The position numbers were made by a program, and so were the translations under genes. Below the pieces are notes generated by a model. It was given only the letters and a program-made list of their open reading frames with translations, had not been told where the DNA came from and ran no database searches. DNA of 64,000 bases from RHLJ01 sp965247355. GTDB taxonomy: Bacteria > Bacteroidota > Rhodothermia > Balneolales > Balneolaceae. The stretch lies in contig OZ252011.1 in the NCBI GenBank assembly GCA_965247355.1, positions 3,472,001 to 3,536,000 on the forward strand, written 5' to 3'. The stretch's first letter is position 1; each line of letters opens with the position of its first letter. Positions 18,785 to 27,715 of the stretch are shown one piece after another.

Positions 18785-19213
18785 CTATCCCATTAAATTA
18801 AGTGCGTCATCGGTACTGATTTTTTCGTATTCCTCATCATTAGGTTCCCAAAGCTCTATTTTATATCCATTAGGATCCATGATCCAGCCAAATTTACCGT
18901 ACTCAAAACTTTCAATTTCACCGATTATTTCTACGCCTTCTTCCTTTAATGTTTTGAGTAGTTCTTCAAGATTTTCAACCCGGTAATTAATCATGGCATC
19001 TTTAGTACTCGGATCGGTATAAGTGGTATCACTTTTGAAAATACTCCAGGCAGTGTATCCTCTTTTTTCAGGGTTCTCAGCTTTATTCCATTGAAAGGTT
19101 CCTCCCCATTGCCCTGATTTTATCCCTAAATGTTTTGCATACCATTCATTAGTTGATTTAGGATCGTCAGCTTTGAGGAAAACTCCTCCGATTCCGGTTA
19201 CTCTTCTTTTCAT
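18785..19213 (-). CDS. VOC-family (glyoxalase/bleomycin-resistance fold) protein
   Basis: A 142-aa protein with the vicinal-oxygen-chelate fold: MKRRVTGIGGVFLKADDPKSTNEWY opens the first beta-alpha-beta module, and FGWIMDPNGYKIELWEP closes the second with its metal-ligand glutamate (IELWE). The family includes glyoxalases, dioxygenases and resistance proteins; the substrate cannot be told. It is the last gene of a probable operon with the two genes upstream (gaps of 34 and 11 bp). Confidence 0.88.
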   Translation of the reverse strand: MKRRVTGIGGVFLKADDPKSTNEWYAKHLGIKSGQWGGTFQWNKAENPEKRGYTAWSIFKSDTTYTDPSTKDAMINYRVENLEELLKTLKEEGVEIIGEIESFEYGKFGWIMDPNGYKIELWEPNDEEYEKISTDDALNLMG

Positions 19214-19247
19214 AATTGTACTCCAGTTGTTGATCGTATAGTTTTTT

Positions 19248-19751
19248 CTAACCCATGTGGATTAAGATTCCAAGATTGTTTTCTGCTGCTTTTGAAAATG
19301 CATTATTCCATTGATTTAAATATGCTTCCAAATCTACTTCTTCAGGATTATTAAAAAATCCTCTGGCTTTTTTAATCAGAGCATCGCCTCTCGTTTTATT
19401 TAAAGCAGCATTTATTTTTTTACAATGATTGCTTGAAATAGAAGAGATATAGCCTTCTTCGGGAAAATCTCTGAGAGATAGATCATCATACATGGAATTT
19501 GCAAGGAAAATACGGAAGTAACTTTTTTTGAGTGATTTATCAACATCTGTTACTTGGGCAAGACTGGAGCAGGCGTCTGTAAAAGAACCGTAAACCTGAT
19601 AGCTATCTGACCACCCACCTTCCAGCTCGTATCCTGATGTGATAAATAAAGAATCTGAAAGATCATCATCTTCAAAAACATCATTTAAAATTTCAGAAGC
19701 AGAGTACTTAGAAAGTTTTTCGAAAACTATCAGGTCTATGGATACTTCCAT
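19248..19751 (-). CDS. Hypothetical protein, no recognised family
   Basis: A 167-aa soluble acidic protein without signal peptide or membrane segments. It has a run of helices in the C-terminal half (SNHCKKINAALNKTRGDALIKKA; EAYLNQWNNAFSKAAENN). I cannot place it in a family. It starts 11 bp after the lipoprotein gene and lies 34 bp before the VOC gene, so the three are likely one transcript. Confidence 0.7.
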   Translation of the reverse strand: MEVSIDLIVFEKLSKYSASEILNDVFEDDDLSDSLFITSGYELEGGWSDSYQVYGSFTDACSSLAQVTDVDKSLKKSYFRIFLANSMYDDLSLRDFPEEGYISSISSNHCKKINAALNKTRGDALIKKARGFFNNPEEVDLEAYLNQWNNAFSKAAENNLGILIHMG

Positions 19752-19762
19752 TTTGTTGTCTG

Positions 19763-20146
19763 CTAATCTTTTTTTAAATCTCCGGTAAAGTAGTCAGGAC
19801 GGTCTTCAAAGGTCTCTATGGCTATATTATAGGTATATTTTCCATTTTTAATTTTTGATTCGCCCACATAGTCAATGGGTTGTTTGACGAAGTCATTAGT
19901 ATCAATTGAGAAAGACACAAAGAAGTAGCTGTAGGAGTAGTCGTATAGTTTATAATCAGAAACCTCTCCGGGCGCGAGAGTTTCGTAGGTGAAATCTCCA
20001 CCACCTGTACTTATTCTGAAACCTTCAATGGTGTATGAACTATTATTCTTAACACGGATTTCAACCTCCGTATCGTTATTGCCAACTACATTGCAGCCGG
20101 TAAATACAAGTGCGTAAATAAAAAGAGAGATGGTTATTTTTTTCAT
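19763..20146 (-). CDS. Predicted lipoprotein
   Basis: A 127-aa protein with a lipoprotein signal: MKKITISLFIYALVFTGC, lipobox FTGC with Cys18. The mature part is a small predicted beta-sandwich (VEIRVKNNSSYTIEGFRI, LAPGEVSDYKLYDY) resembling uncharacterised Bacteroidota lipoproteins. It is the first gene of the three-gene group ending with the VOC protein. Confidence 0.75.
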   Translation of the reverse strand: MKKITISLFIYALVFTGCNVVGNNDTEVEIRVKNNSSYTIEGFRISTGGGDFTYETLAPGEVSDYKLYDYSYSYFFVSFSIDTNDFVKQPIDYVGESKIKNGKYTYNIAIETFEDRPDYFTGDLKKD

Positions 20147-20219
20147 TTAGGTAAGATTAATTAAAGACCACATCTACTAACTTTCGAGTTGTTGAAAAAG
20201 TATTTGAGTTGAATTTTAT

Positions 20220-20576
20220 TTAATCATTATGCTGATCAAACAAAATCTGGTTTCCATCCGGATCAGCAATACAAAAATGGCAGGGCCCCTTTTCTTCTTG
20301 TATGGATGGAGATTCCATAAGGAATTCAATCCCTTTTTCTTTCAAATCAGCATGGATAGAACGGGCATCATCAGGATTAAAAGTGATAATATTCTCTTCA
20401 AACATATCCTGAAAAAGTCCGATTTTATAATCTCCACGTTTCATAATCAGCCATTTTTCTTCGATTGATCCGAATTGAGTCAAAGCCTCAAATCCCAGCT
20501 TTTCATAAAACGTTTTTGAAGCTTTGATATCTTTTACTGCCAGTGATAATGAATGGATTCCAAATTTATCGCTCAT
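20220..20576 (-). CDS. VOC-family protein (glyoxalase superfamily)
   Basis: A 118-aa protein starting MSDKFGIHSLSLAVKDIKAS; the open frame extends upstream, but this ATG lies one base after the previous stop (TAA-T-ATG). A Shine-Dalgarno (CAGGAG) sits in the end of the upstream gene, so translation is coupled. VOC motifs are SLAVKDIKASKTFYEKLGF and CHFCIADPDGNQILF. It is the last gene of the DUF4199-DUF1801-AraC operon. The substrate is unknown. Confidence 0.88.
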   Translation of the reverse strand: MSDKFGIHSLSLAVKDIKASKTFYEKLGFEALTQFGSIEEKWLIMKRGDYKIGLFQDMFEENIITFNPDDARSIHADLKEKGIEFLMESPSIQEEKGPCHFCIADPDGNQILFDQHND

Positions 20577-20577
20577 A

Positions 20578-21045
20578 TTACTCCTGTTTTCGTTGATAGA
20601 TTGCGTTTCCAAATTGGGCGTATTCGCCGTTTCGTAATACAAAATCAATGACTTCTACCTCCCCTGAGGCAAGCAAGGTATATTCAGTTCTGCCCTGTTC
20701 AAAATCTTCTGTACCCCAGTGGATGATCAATGTATGCTCTTCCATAACCCCTGTAAGCGGAAATGAAACTCCTCGTGAATCAAGCCAATGTCCGGATACA
20801 GAATCGCCCTCGCTTTTATAATAGCCATGGGCGCTCATACTGAAAGCTCCGTTGCTAAGAGCGTTTGTGAAATTCAGTCGATAAAATTGTTCGTTCAGCA
20901 CTCGCTCCCATTCCATAGTGAAGGTTGCTTCTGAGTTATACAATGTTCCTGAACCTACCCATTTTCCAAGAAATGCTTCTGGTAGCTGAGCATAGGTTGC
21001 CGTACTGAAAAAAAAGATTATTAAAATGGGAGCGAGTTTGTTCAT
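20578..21045 (-). CDS. Secreted lipocalin-like protein
   Basis: A 155-aa protein with a signal peptide (cleavage near ATYAQ, about residue 19). The mature part begins PEAFLGKWVGSGTLYNSEATFTMEW, the usual opening strand of DUF1579/lipocalin-like small barrels, and continues with alternating beta strands. It starts 2 bp after the DUF6265 gene and is coupled to the following VOC gene. The ligand is unknown. Confidence 0.7.
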   Translation of the reverse strand: MNKLAPILIIFFFSTATYAQLPEAFLGKWVGSGTLYNSEATFTMEWERVLNEQFYRLNFTNALSNGAFSMSAHGYYKSEGDSVSGHWLDSRGVSFPLTGVMEEHTLIIHWGTEDFEQGRTEYTLLASGEVEVIDFVLRNGEYAQFGNAIYQRKQE

Positions 21046-21047
21046 AA

Positions 21048-21494
21048 TTAGTCAAAGTTGGTTTTAGTCCATGTCCATTGCATGCCTTTTTCACCTGAAG
21101 CATCTTCGATTCGGGCGGTCATTGTATCACCTTCTCTGGAGTAGATGATGCGTTGCGGGAAATCGTTTTCCATATTTTCAAATACTGCTTTTTTATCAGC
21201 TACTTCTGATAATGTGAAAGGAGTAGGAGATTGTCCACCCGGACTTGCCAGATAAACGATCTTATCTTCTGATTCAACAATACGAAGGAACTCGAAAGAG
21301 CTTCTGCCATTGGCATATACACTGCGATTGAGTCCGATCATCATTCCTCCATTAGAAGTGCTCCAGAGTTCTTCCGAGGAACTTCCATTCTCCTGATTAA
21401 CCCAATAGCCATTCATCCAGCTTAAATCTTCGAGAGTTTGAGCGGATAGTGAAGTTGAAATGAAAAAAAGTGATGTAAGAATAATTGCTTTCAT
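21048..21494 (-). CDS. DUF6265 family secreted protein
   Basis: A 148-aa protein from MKAIILTS; the frame is open further upstream, but this ATG gives a proper signal peptide (cleavage after TSLSAQ). The mature sequence LEDLSWMNGYWVNQENGSSSEELW and the later GGMMIGLNR and ENDFPQRIIYSR blocks are the DUF6265 pattern. Function is unknown for the family. It lies 77 bp after the AraC gene and 2 bp before the lipocalin-like gene. Confidence 0.8.
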   Translation of the reverse strand: MKAIILTSLFFISTSLSAQTLEDLSWMNGYWVNQENGSSSEELWSTSNGGMMIGLNRSVYANGRSSFEFLRIVESEDKIVYLASPGGQSPTPFTLSEVADKKAVFENMENDFPQRIIYSREGDTMTARIEDASGEKGMQWTWTKTNFD

Positions 21495-21571
21495 AGGTAG
21501 ATTTTTGAGTTGAGATTGAGCCTCAAAACTAAAATGGGGAAAGCGATATGTATTGGAAAAAACCGACATTC

Positions 21572-22387
21572 TCAGTTTTCAACCGGACGTTTTAAAAAGA
21601 AATTGGCCATGTTTTTATCCTCAAAGAAATAGGTTGAAGGATCTTTGCCACTAAATTCCTGAAAATTGCTGATGAAATGAGACTGATCATAATAGCCACT
21701 CAACTGAGCTACTTCGCTCCAGGATAATTTCTTCTTCTGAATAATTTGAAAGATGTGATTGAAGCGGATAATTCTGGAATAGAACTTAGGTGAAAGCCCT
21801 ACATATTTGTTAAAAAGCCGCTCCAGCTTTCTCTCTCCAACTTCTAAAGAAGAAGTGAGTTTAGAAACTGAAATCATACCGTTCTCTTCAGTAATTAATT
21901 CAAGAGCCTGCTCAATTAATCGGGAATTCTCAGAATCATCCACAGCTTTCTTCGAAAAGAATTGATTCAGTATATCCACTTTTTCCAAATAGGGTATTGG
22001 GGACAGGAGTTTTTCTGATATGATTTTGAACTCTGTTTCTATTACGGAATCCAGATCAACTACCCTATCAGTGAACTCCTGCATATCAATTCCGAAAAGT
22101 TGAGTAATACCTGCGGGCTTAAATTTCAGACCAATCATTCCGGACTTTCCTGTATTCTCAAGTATAAAGTGATTCCGGATTTGCCCGGAAAGCAATTTTT
22201 TAGTCTGGACTTCCCATTCTCCTGAAAGGTTAATCTTGTATGGATCACCATAGTGAAAGATAATTTCAGGAAAACCATCAGGGATAATTTGTTGTTGGTG
22301 AGTAGTACGATCGTTGCTCTCAATTACCCAATAGCAATCGATGATATTAGAAAGTGAATAATCTGGTTCAATGCGATCGTATAACAC
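21572..22387 (-). CDS. AraC-family transcriptional regulator
   Basis: A 271-aa regulator with an N-terminal DUF6597-like sensory half (EPDYSLSNIIDCYWVIES, IIPDGFPEIIFHYGDPY). The C-terminal double helix-turn-helix lies at about 165-262 (VSKLTSSLEVGERKLERLFNKYVGL; WSEVAQLSGYYDQSHFISNFQEFSG). The start is GTG (LYDRIEPD follows), three bases after the DUF1801 stop, with AAGAGG of the upstream gene as Shine-Dalgarno. It probably controls its own operon of small detoxification or stress proteins. Confidence 0.92.
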   Translation of the reverse strand: MLYDRIEPDYSLSNIIDCYWVIESNDRTTHQQQIIPDGFPEIIFHYGDPYKINLSGEWEVQTKKLLSGQIRNHFILENTGKSGMIGLKFKPAGITQLFGIDMQEFTDRVVDLDSVIETEFKIISEKLLSPIPYLEKVDILNQFFSKKAVDDSENSRLIEQALELITEENGMISVSKLTSSLEVGERKLERLFNKYVGLSPKFYSRIIRFNHIFQIIQKKKLSWSEVAQLSGYYDQSHFISNFQEFSGKDPSTYFFEDKNMANFFLKRPVEN

Positions 22388-22390
22388 AGG

Positions 22391-22846
22391 TTACCTCTTT
22401 ACAGCTTTTTCATAGATATTGATCCATTCCTGAGCGGTCATTTTAGAGGCGAGTTCTGCAATCAGTTCATATGGAATTTGATCCATTTTTTTGAACCTGA
22501 TACAGCTTTTTCCCATGTCTAGTTTAGTGGGTACATACTTGGCATATTCATCGACAAACCATTCAAGCAATTCTTCATTCGCATATATTCCCATATGGTA
22601 CAAGCCAATGAAGTTTTTTTGTGAAGCTATACTCAAAAAGGGAAGAGGAAGCTCCGGTGAACAATGATATCCATCAGGATAGATACTATGAGGAACCACA
22701 TATCCAATCATTCCGTAATTGATCGTTTCTTTAAAGCCATCGGGTAGGTTTTCAAGAATCACCTTTCGCAGCTTTTCCATGGGCTCTTTCCGTTCTTCAG
22801 GAATTTTTTCTAAATACTCTTTAGGGGTGTTGGCTTTGATCTGCAT
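22391..22846 (-). CDS. DUF1801 domain protein
   Basis: A 151-aa protein of the DUF1801 (YdhG-like) family: TPKEYLEKIPEERKEPMEKLRKVI, a TINYGMIGYVVP segment and the closing FKKMDQIPYELIAELASKMTAQEWI. Members are small soluble proteins of unclear function, some called iron chaperone-like. It starts 2 bp after the DUF4199 stop and is coupled to the AraC gene that follows. Confidence 0.85.
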   Translation of the reverse strand: MQIKANTPKEYLEKIPEERKEPMEKLRKVILENLPDGFKETINYGMIGYVVPHSIYPDGYHCSPELPLPFLSIASQKNFIGLYHMGIYANEELLEWFVDEYAKYVPTKLDMGKSCIRFKKMDQIPYELIAELASKMTAQEWINIYEKAVKR

Positions 22847-22848
22847 AA

Positions 22849-23412
22849 TTATTCAGGTTGACTGGCTAGATCTTCGGATTTCCAGAAATTCGGGTTTCGG
22901 AACAATCCGGCGCTTATAAGGGAAAGAAGTAATCCGACCGGAAAAATCTCTGTAAAGGTGATGGGTAAGCGATACAAAGGATTTCTATACTGTTCTTTCA
23001 TCTCTTCCATTTTCTGTATGGTTTCATTTAATTCCTGCTCACTAGCCCCTGATTCTCTAGTATTGTTGATGATAGAATTGGTATAGTCATCAATGAAGGC
23101 ATAGTCGTTGATGTAAAGATTTACTTCCCAGGCCAGGACATATACGATCCCGGCAATTAATGAAATTCCCAGTCCGACTTTCAGAGCCGTTTTAAAATTG
23201 ATAATCCCACCCAATTCCTGATCACGATATTTTTTGGTAGCTACAAAGATCATTGAAAATCCAATGAGCATAATGGAATAACCAATGGTCTCGGAAGCAA
23301 AGAAAGAATCGGCTCCGGAACTGGCAGCCCAAATTCCGAGCATCATGCTCCCTATAATAACTGCTCCTGTAATAGAGCCATATACCAAAATGATTTTATT
23401 CATTGAACTCAT
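22849..23412 (-). CDS. DUF4199 membrane protein
   Basis: A 187-aa protein with four hydrophobic segments (about 6-28, 42-58, 76-95 and 150-170). The family pattern is seen in KYRDQELGGIINFKTALKVGLGI and a polar helical insert (NETIQKMEEMKEQYRNPLYRLP). DUF4199 proteins are common in Bacteroidota, often beside regulators, with no known role. It heads the five downstream genes and lies 146 bp after the membrane-anchored LuxR-type gene. Confidence 0.85.
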   Translation of the reverse strand: MSSMNKIILVYGSITGAVIIGSMMLGIWAASSGADSFFASETIGYSIMLIGFSMIFVATKKYRDQELGGIINFKTALKVGLGISLIAGIVYVLAWEVNLYINDYAFIDDYTNSIINNTRESGASEQELNETIQKMEEMKEQYRNPLYRLPITFTEIFPVGLLLSLISAGLFRNPNFWKSEDLASQPE

Positions 23413-23558
23413 ATCAATCTATATTTAATGATTATTTGCCAGCAAAGAAAAGGAATACACTGACTAATTCCGTCACCCGAAAGTATGATTTTACTAAAAT
23501 CATCCCAAAAGATGAGTTTTTTGAGAAGTGAGAAGTGAGCTCCATCAACTCCCAACTC

Positions 23559-23975
23559 TCACTTAATCAACCTCAATGACTTTGCCTTTTCAACGGCTTG
23601 GGTTCTGCGATTCACTTCAAGTTTTTCATACAGGCGGGAAAGGTGGGTCTTTACTGTATTGATGGAGACAAAAAGCTTACCGGCTATTTCTTTATTGGAA
23701 AATCCTTCGGCAACTAATTCCAGTACTTCAAGCTCCCGTTCACTTATCCCTAGATAGTCCAGAGCTTTCTCGTTCTTTTCGAATTCTGGTGTAGTCTTTT
23801 TTGGTGAAGTAAGTTTCTGTCCAACCCAAAGTCCTAAGCCCGCAAACATAAGTGCGATGATGAAAATGAAAGCTTCCATTGAAAGGTCCCGCACAAAATA
23901 CCGATACTCAAAATACTCGAGCAGAAAAACGAGTACTGCCAGAGCTAATCCATATATGAGGATGGTTTTCTTCAT
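23559..23975 (-). CDS. Membrane-anchored LuxR-type transcriptional regulator
   Basis: A 138-aa protein with two N-terminal membrane helices (about 4-20 and 34-53). A short linker leads to a GerE/LuxR helix-turn-helix (LGISERELEVLELVAEGFSNKEIAGKLFVSINTVKTHLSRLYEKL, about 75-125). There is no receiver domain, so any signal must come through the membrane part or a partner. The likely partner is the DUF4199 protein encoded next. Such small membrane HTH proteins occur in Bacteroidota. Confidence 0.88.
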   Translation of the reverse strand: MKKTILIYGLALAVLVFLLEYFEYRYFVRDLSMEAFIFIIALMFAGLGLWVGQKLTSPKKTTPEFEKNEKALDYLGISERELEVLELVAEGFSNKEIAGKLFVSINTVKTHLSRLYEKLEVNRRTQAVEKAKSLRLIK

Positions 23976-24052
23976 GAATTAAGAATAGCGAATGAAGATT
24001 TAAAAATGAAGAAGTTCAAAACCTTCAACTGTAATCCTTAATTCATTCCTGT

Positions 24053-25156
24053 TCAGCTAAGTAGATTTTCCGGATTAAGCACTTTCAAATCATCCACTAC
24101 AAACGTGCGACCTTTTCGAATGAGCTCGCCATCCAGATATACATCAGCGCCAATACAAACCAAATCCCAGTGAATATTACTAGAGTTTCCGTTAGGGGCG
24201 ATTTCGTAATCTTTACCTAGCGTGAGGTGATTAGAACCGTAAATCTTCTCATCAAAGAGGATATCATACATCGGTTTTTCAATAACCGGATTGGTCCCAA
24301 AGCTGAATTCCCCAAATCGACGAGCACCTTCGTCGGTATCCAGAATATCCTTGAGCGCGTCATTGTTAGAAGAATCGAAATCTACCACAACTCCATTTTC
24401 AACAACCAGTTTCACAAACTCAAAAGGCTTGCCCTGATATACCGAAGGGGCGTAGGTAATGTGTCCATTTACAGAATCACGTACCGGAGAGGTAAAGAGC
24501 TCGCCATCAGGAATATTATGTGAACCAAAACAGGGAACCCAATTTTGTCCTTTTACTGAAAAGCTGATATCAGTTCCATCTCCTTTAAGTTGAATCAAAT
24601 CTGTTTTGCGAAGTCGTGCTTCAAGAGGTTCCATTGCTTTTTTGAGTTTCGCGTAATCAACCAGGCATGCGTTATAATAGAACTTGGTGAACTCACTGGT
24701 CGGGAGTTTTGCATTCATAGCAAAAGCTGGAGAAGGGTAGCGCATGATGCACCACTTCGTATTATTCACTCTTTCCTCAAAATGAACAGGATGCAGGAAG
24801 TGTTCTGAATAAGCTTTATTTGCGTCTTTATCAGCCTTAGAATTTTCATAGATATTTTCAGAAGCGCGAATTCCGATAAAAACATCCATCTTCTCCATCA
24901 GAGGAAGTTGATCTACAGTTGCCTGATTTTTCCAAAACTCTTCGTTTCCATTCTCGATTAGTATGCGTTGTGTTTCGGCATCTTCAATCTGTACAAATGG
25001 ATGTGCGTCTTTATCTCTAATTTGCTGTACCAGCGATCTTAAAAGATTGATGCCATTAAGTCCAATAAGCTGAACCATTGCATTTTCGCCCTTTTGAAGC
25101 TGTGTGGAATGTTCAAGAATTAGTGTCGCAAGATCCTGGTCGTGTTGTGAAATCAC
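24053..25156 (-). CDS. M29-family aminopeptidase
   Basis: A 367-aa metallo-aminopeptidase of the thermophilic AmpS/PepS family (MEROPS M29), releasing N-terminal residues from peptides in the cytoplasm. The conserved block CFGSHNIPDGELFTSPV carries a metal-ligand glutamate. RRFGEFSFGTNP supplies the second glutamate, and NHLTLGKDYE and SSNIHWDLV supply the histidine and aspartate ligands. The length is slightly below the usual 400-410. It stands alone. Confidence 0.93.
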   Translation of the reverse strand: MISQHDQDLATLILEHSTQLQKGENAMVQLIGLNGINLLRSLVQQIRDKDAHPFVQIEDAETQRILIENGNEEFWKNQATVDQLPLMEKMDVFIGIRASENIYENSKADKDANKAYSEHFLHPVHFEERVNNTKWCIMRYPSPAFAMNAKLPTSEFTKFYYNACLVDYAKLKKAMEPLEARLRKTDLIQLKGDGTDISFSVKGQNWVPCFGSHNIPDGELFTSPVRDSVNGHITYAPSVYQGKPFEFVKLVVENGVVVDFDSSNNDALKDILDTDEGARRFGEFSFGTNPVIEKPMYDILFDEKIYGSNHLTLGKDYEIAPNGNSSNIHWDLVCIGADVYLDGELIRKGRTFVVDDLKVLNPENLLS

Positions 25157-25233
25157 TTTATGAAATGTTAAATGATGAATGTTTGAATTTTAAATGTAAG
25201 AAAAGAAGCATTTAAACAAATTACGAATAGCCA

Positions 25234-25854
25234 TTAACTATTAATCAAATTCACCACATTATCACAAAGCTCAATTTCTTTTGCATCATTAGAAGCAAGG
25301 ATTACCAAAGTTCCTTTTTCCTTTTGATCAGAAACAATACTCTTAACCAGGTTGTGACCTTTCTCGTCTAAGTTGGAACCCGGTTCATCAAGAAACAAAA
25401 TCTGTGGATTTGTTATCAAAGCAGAGGCTAGTTTAATACGCTGCTGTTGTCCGGTTGACAGTTTTTTAAAAAGCTGGTCCTTGTAGTCATCCATTTGAAC
25501 ATATTCCAGGGTGGAATTGATCTCAGCATCACTTTTAGTTTTTCCTCTTACCTCAAGAATAAATTCCAGATTCTCAAAAGCAGTGAGTTCATCGTACAAA
25601 TTAATGTATGGAGCAGAATATCCAATCAGCGATTTTACTTGTTCCTTAGAAAGGATTTCTGAGCCTTGTTTCCAGGTAATTACACCCGATTTAGGACCTA
25701 AAAGTCCAGACATACATTTCAATAAGGTAGATTTCCCACTTCCATTAGATCCTGAAATTCCAAGAATTCCTTGCTTGTGAGCAATGGAAAGCTCATTAAG
25801 AACTATTCTTCGGTTGTATGTTTTGGTAAGCTGATCTACCCGTAATGAAATCAT
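25234..25854 (-). CDS. ABC transporter ATP-binding protein, CcmA-like
   Basis: A 206-aa ATPase from MISLRVDQ; a TTG codon at 25875 is a possible alternative start. The Walker A is GSNGSGKST, the signature LSTGQQQRIKLA and the Walker B ILFLDEPGSNLD. The small size and SNGSGKSTLL and STGQQQR patterns resemble CcmA, the haem-export ATPase of cytochrome c maturation. No ccmB or ccmC permease gene is adjacent, so the CcmA reading is tentative. Confidence 0.85.
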   Translation of the reverse strand: MISLRVDQLTKTYNRRIVLNELSIAHKQGILGISGSNGSGKSTLLKCMSGLLGPKSGVITWKQGSEILSKEQVKSLIGYSAPYINLYDELTAFENLEFILEVRGKTKSDAEINSTLEYVQMDDYKDQLFKKLSTGQQQRIKLASALITNPQILFLDEPGSNLDEKGHNLVKSIVSDQKEKGTLVILASNDAKEIELCDNVVNLINS

Positions 25855-25982
25855 TCCTGAAGGTATGAAGATCAAAGAAAAGAACAGAAGACAAATTTCT
25901 TCATAAAACCTGAATAATTATTACAGTTATTAGGTTGTAAAGCGAGAGAAGACCTCCTATTTTCTGCGCATATCAAAACCCT

Positions 25983-27707
25983 ATGCAAAAAGTAATCGAT
26001 CAAATAACAGATCATTTGGTGAGCCTTGTAACAAGTGACCGGGCAGAGTATAACCCCAAAGAGTTGTTGAAATCTGGTATTCCGTCATTTGTGGTAGAAC
26101 GCATCCGTTTATTTCTTGAAGATAAAGTGAGAGAAGAAATAGGAGCACCGATTTCAAAGTGGTTTGATATAGAGGCGCGTCTGGTATCCGATGCCTTTAA
26201 TGATTATATGCAATCAGCAATAAGTACTTCCAGAATACCTAAAGAGGAATTGTATGGAGTAATCCATGGCGTAGTAAAGGATATCATTTTTGTTTTCATT
26301 GAGCCAAGGAAAAATATGGCCGAGTACCTCTTCAGAGATGATGAAGAATTACCATTTGAAGAGATTCAGGAGCGGTGCTCACGTTTAACCATATATAAAC
26401 ACTTTGGGACTGCAATTCCCTTATATATGCGTAAGAGAGATCTTGATTCAATTACTAAAGAGCGCTGTAAGCTACTGATACAAAAGCTCGATGCTAAGTT
26501 GGTTGCTTCCTATAACGCTCAGGATTGGGCTCAAAAGCTTGAGCAGTTATTTATTCTTTTTGGTGGAAAAGTTCATCCTATGTTGCTGAATACTTTTTTC
26601 GAAGACAAAGGCTTATATGGGATGGCGGGTAAGTTTGAAGGAATGAAAGTTTCACTAAGTAAAACAGACTTTATAAAAATAATTTCTGACGAAGACCTCA
26701 TAGATTTAGTTTCAGAGATCGGTACATCTAGCTCTGATGAATCAGAAAAGGCAACGGATAAAAAAGATACCGATTCTGATCCATCCAATGCTGAAAGCTT
26801 ATTAAGTAGTTACGAAGAAACTTCTGTAAACAAAACTGAGGAAAAAGCTACACTCGCCAATCAATTTTTAGAGATGACTCTTTCTGACGAAGAAATGTCT
26901 GAGCTTCTCTCAGATATTGCCAGTGACGGAGTAGTTGAAGTAGATGATTTTGAACAGGTTGATTCCCTAAATAAGCTTTTTTCTCTAAGTAATGAGGGTA
27001 ATGAAGATGATCATGCTTCTGAGACTTCAGAAGAAATAGCTGCCAAAATAAAGCAGCAAAAAGAAGATGACACAGAAGAAATAGCCGAATTTAGGGAGAA
27101 CCTGATATCCATTCTCGATCAGGCAAAAAACTCATTTGAAACTATCGAAAGCGGTGAAGAACATGATGAAATTGAGGTGGAGGAAGATCTTGCAGATGTA
27201 TTTGTTAATGATGAAGAAGAAGTCAGCGAAACTGAATCGACATCAGATGTTTTTTTAGAAAGAGAAAATGAGTCTGGTGAAGAAGAGAAACCCATGTGGG
27301 CAAAATTCCTTAATGAAGATCAAATGGATGTGTTGATGGGTGGCGAGCGTAACAGTAGAGAAACTTCGAAAATGGACGAAGAAGAAATAGAAGTAGATGA
27401 CGATTATACAGAAGAACCTGTAATAGAAGCTGAGTCAGAATTAATTTCGGAAGCAGTGACAAAGACAGTATTGACAGATTTATTGGCCGACCGAAAAGCA
27501 GAATTCATTGAAGTGATTTTCTCCGGTTCAGAGAAAGAATTTGATAAAGCCATAGAGAAGATTAAAACCTTTGAAAGCTGGAAAGAAACGTCGGGTTATA
27601 TATATAAAGATGTCTTTAAAAAGAATGAAGTTGATTTGTTCTCGGGTGCTACGGTCGATTTTACTGATCGCTTGCATCAATATTTTAATGAAGAACAGAA
27701 CAGTTGA
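25983..27707 (+). CDS. Acidic multidomain orphan protein
   Basis: A 574-aa protein I do not recognise. Residues 1-245 look like a folded alpha-helical domain (ending FIKIISDEDLIDLVSEI). Residues 250-480 are strongly acidic and of low complexity, with many Glu/Asp/Ser runs. Residues 485-574 form another helical domain (DRKAEFIEVIFSGSEKEFDKAIEKI; VDFTDRLHQYFNEEQ). There is no signal peptide or membrane segment. Its stop is 8 bp before the pccB ATG and the pccB Shine-Dalgarno GAGGAG overlaps its end, so the two are co-expressed. The acidic linker suggests a scaffold or binding role, but this is inference. Confidence 0.8.
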   Translation: MQKVIDQITDHLVSLVTSDRAEYNPKELLKSGIPSFVVERIRLFLEDKVREEIGAPISKWFDIEARLVSDAFNDYMQSAISTSRIPKEELYGVIHGVVKDIIFVFIEPRKNMAEYLFRDDEELPFEEIQERCSRLTIYKHFGTAIPLYMRKRDLDSITKERCKLLIQKLDAKLVASYNAQDWAQKLEQLFILFGGKVHPMLLNTFFEDKGLYGMAGKFEGMKVSLSKTDFIKIISDEDLIDLVSEIGTSSSDESEKATDKKDTDSDPSNAESLLSSYEETSVNKTEEKATLANQFLEMTLSDEEMSELLSDIASDGVVEVDDFEQVDSLNKLFSLSNEGNEDDHASETSEEIAAKIKQQKEDDTEEIAEFRENLISILDQAKNSFETIESGEEHDEIEVEEDLADVFVNDEEEVSETESTSDVFLERENESGEEEKPMWAKFLNEDQMDVLMGGERNSRETSKMDEEEIEVDDDYTEEPVIEAESELISEAVTKTVLTDLLADRKAEFIEVIFSGSEKEFDKAIEKIKTFESWKETSGYIYKDVFKKNEVDLFSGATVDFTDRLHQYFNEEQNS

Positions 27708-27715
27708 GGAGTGAT

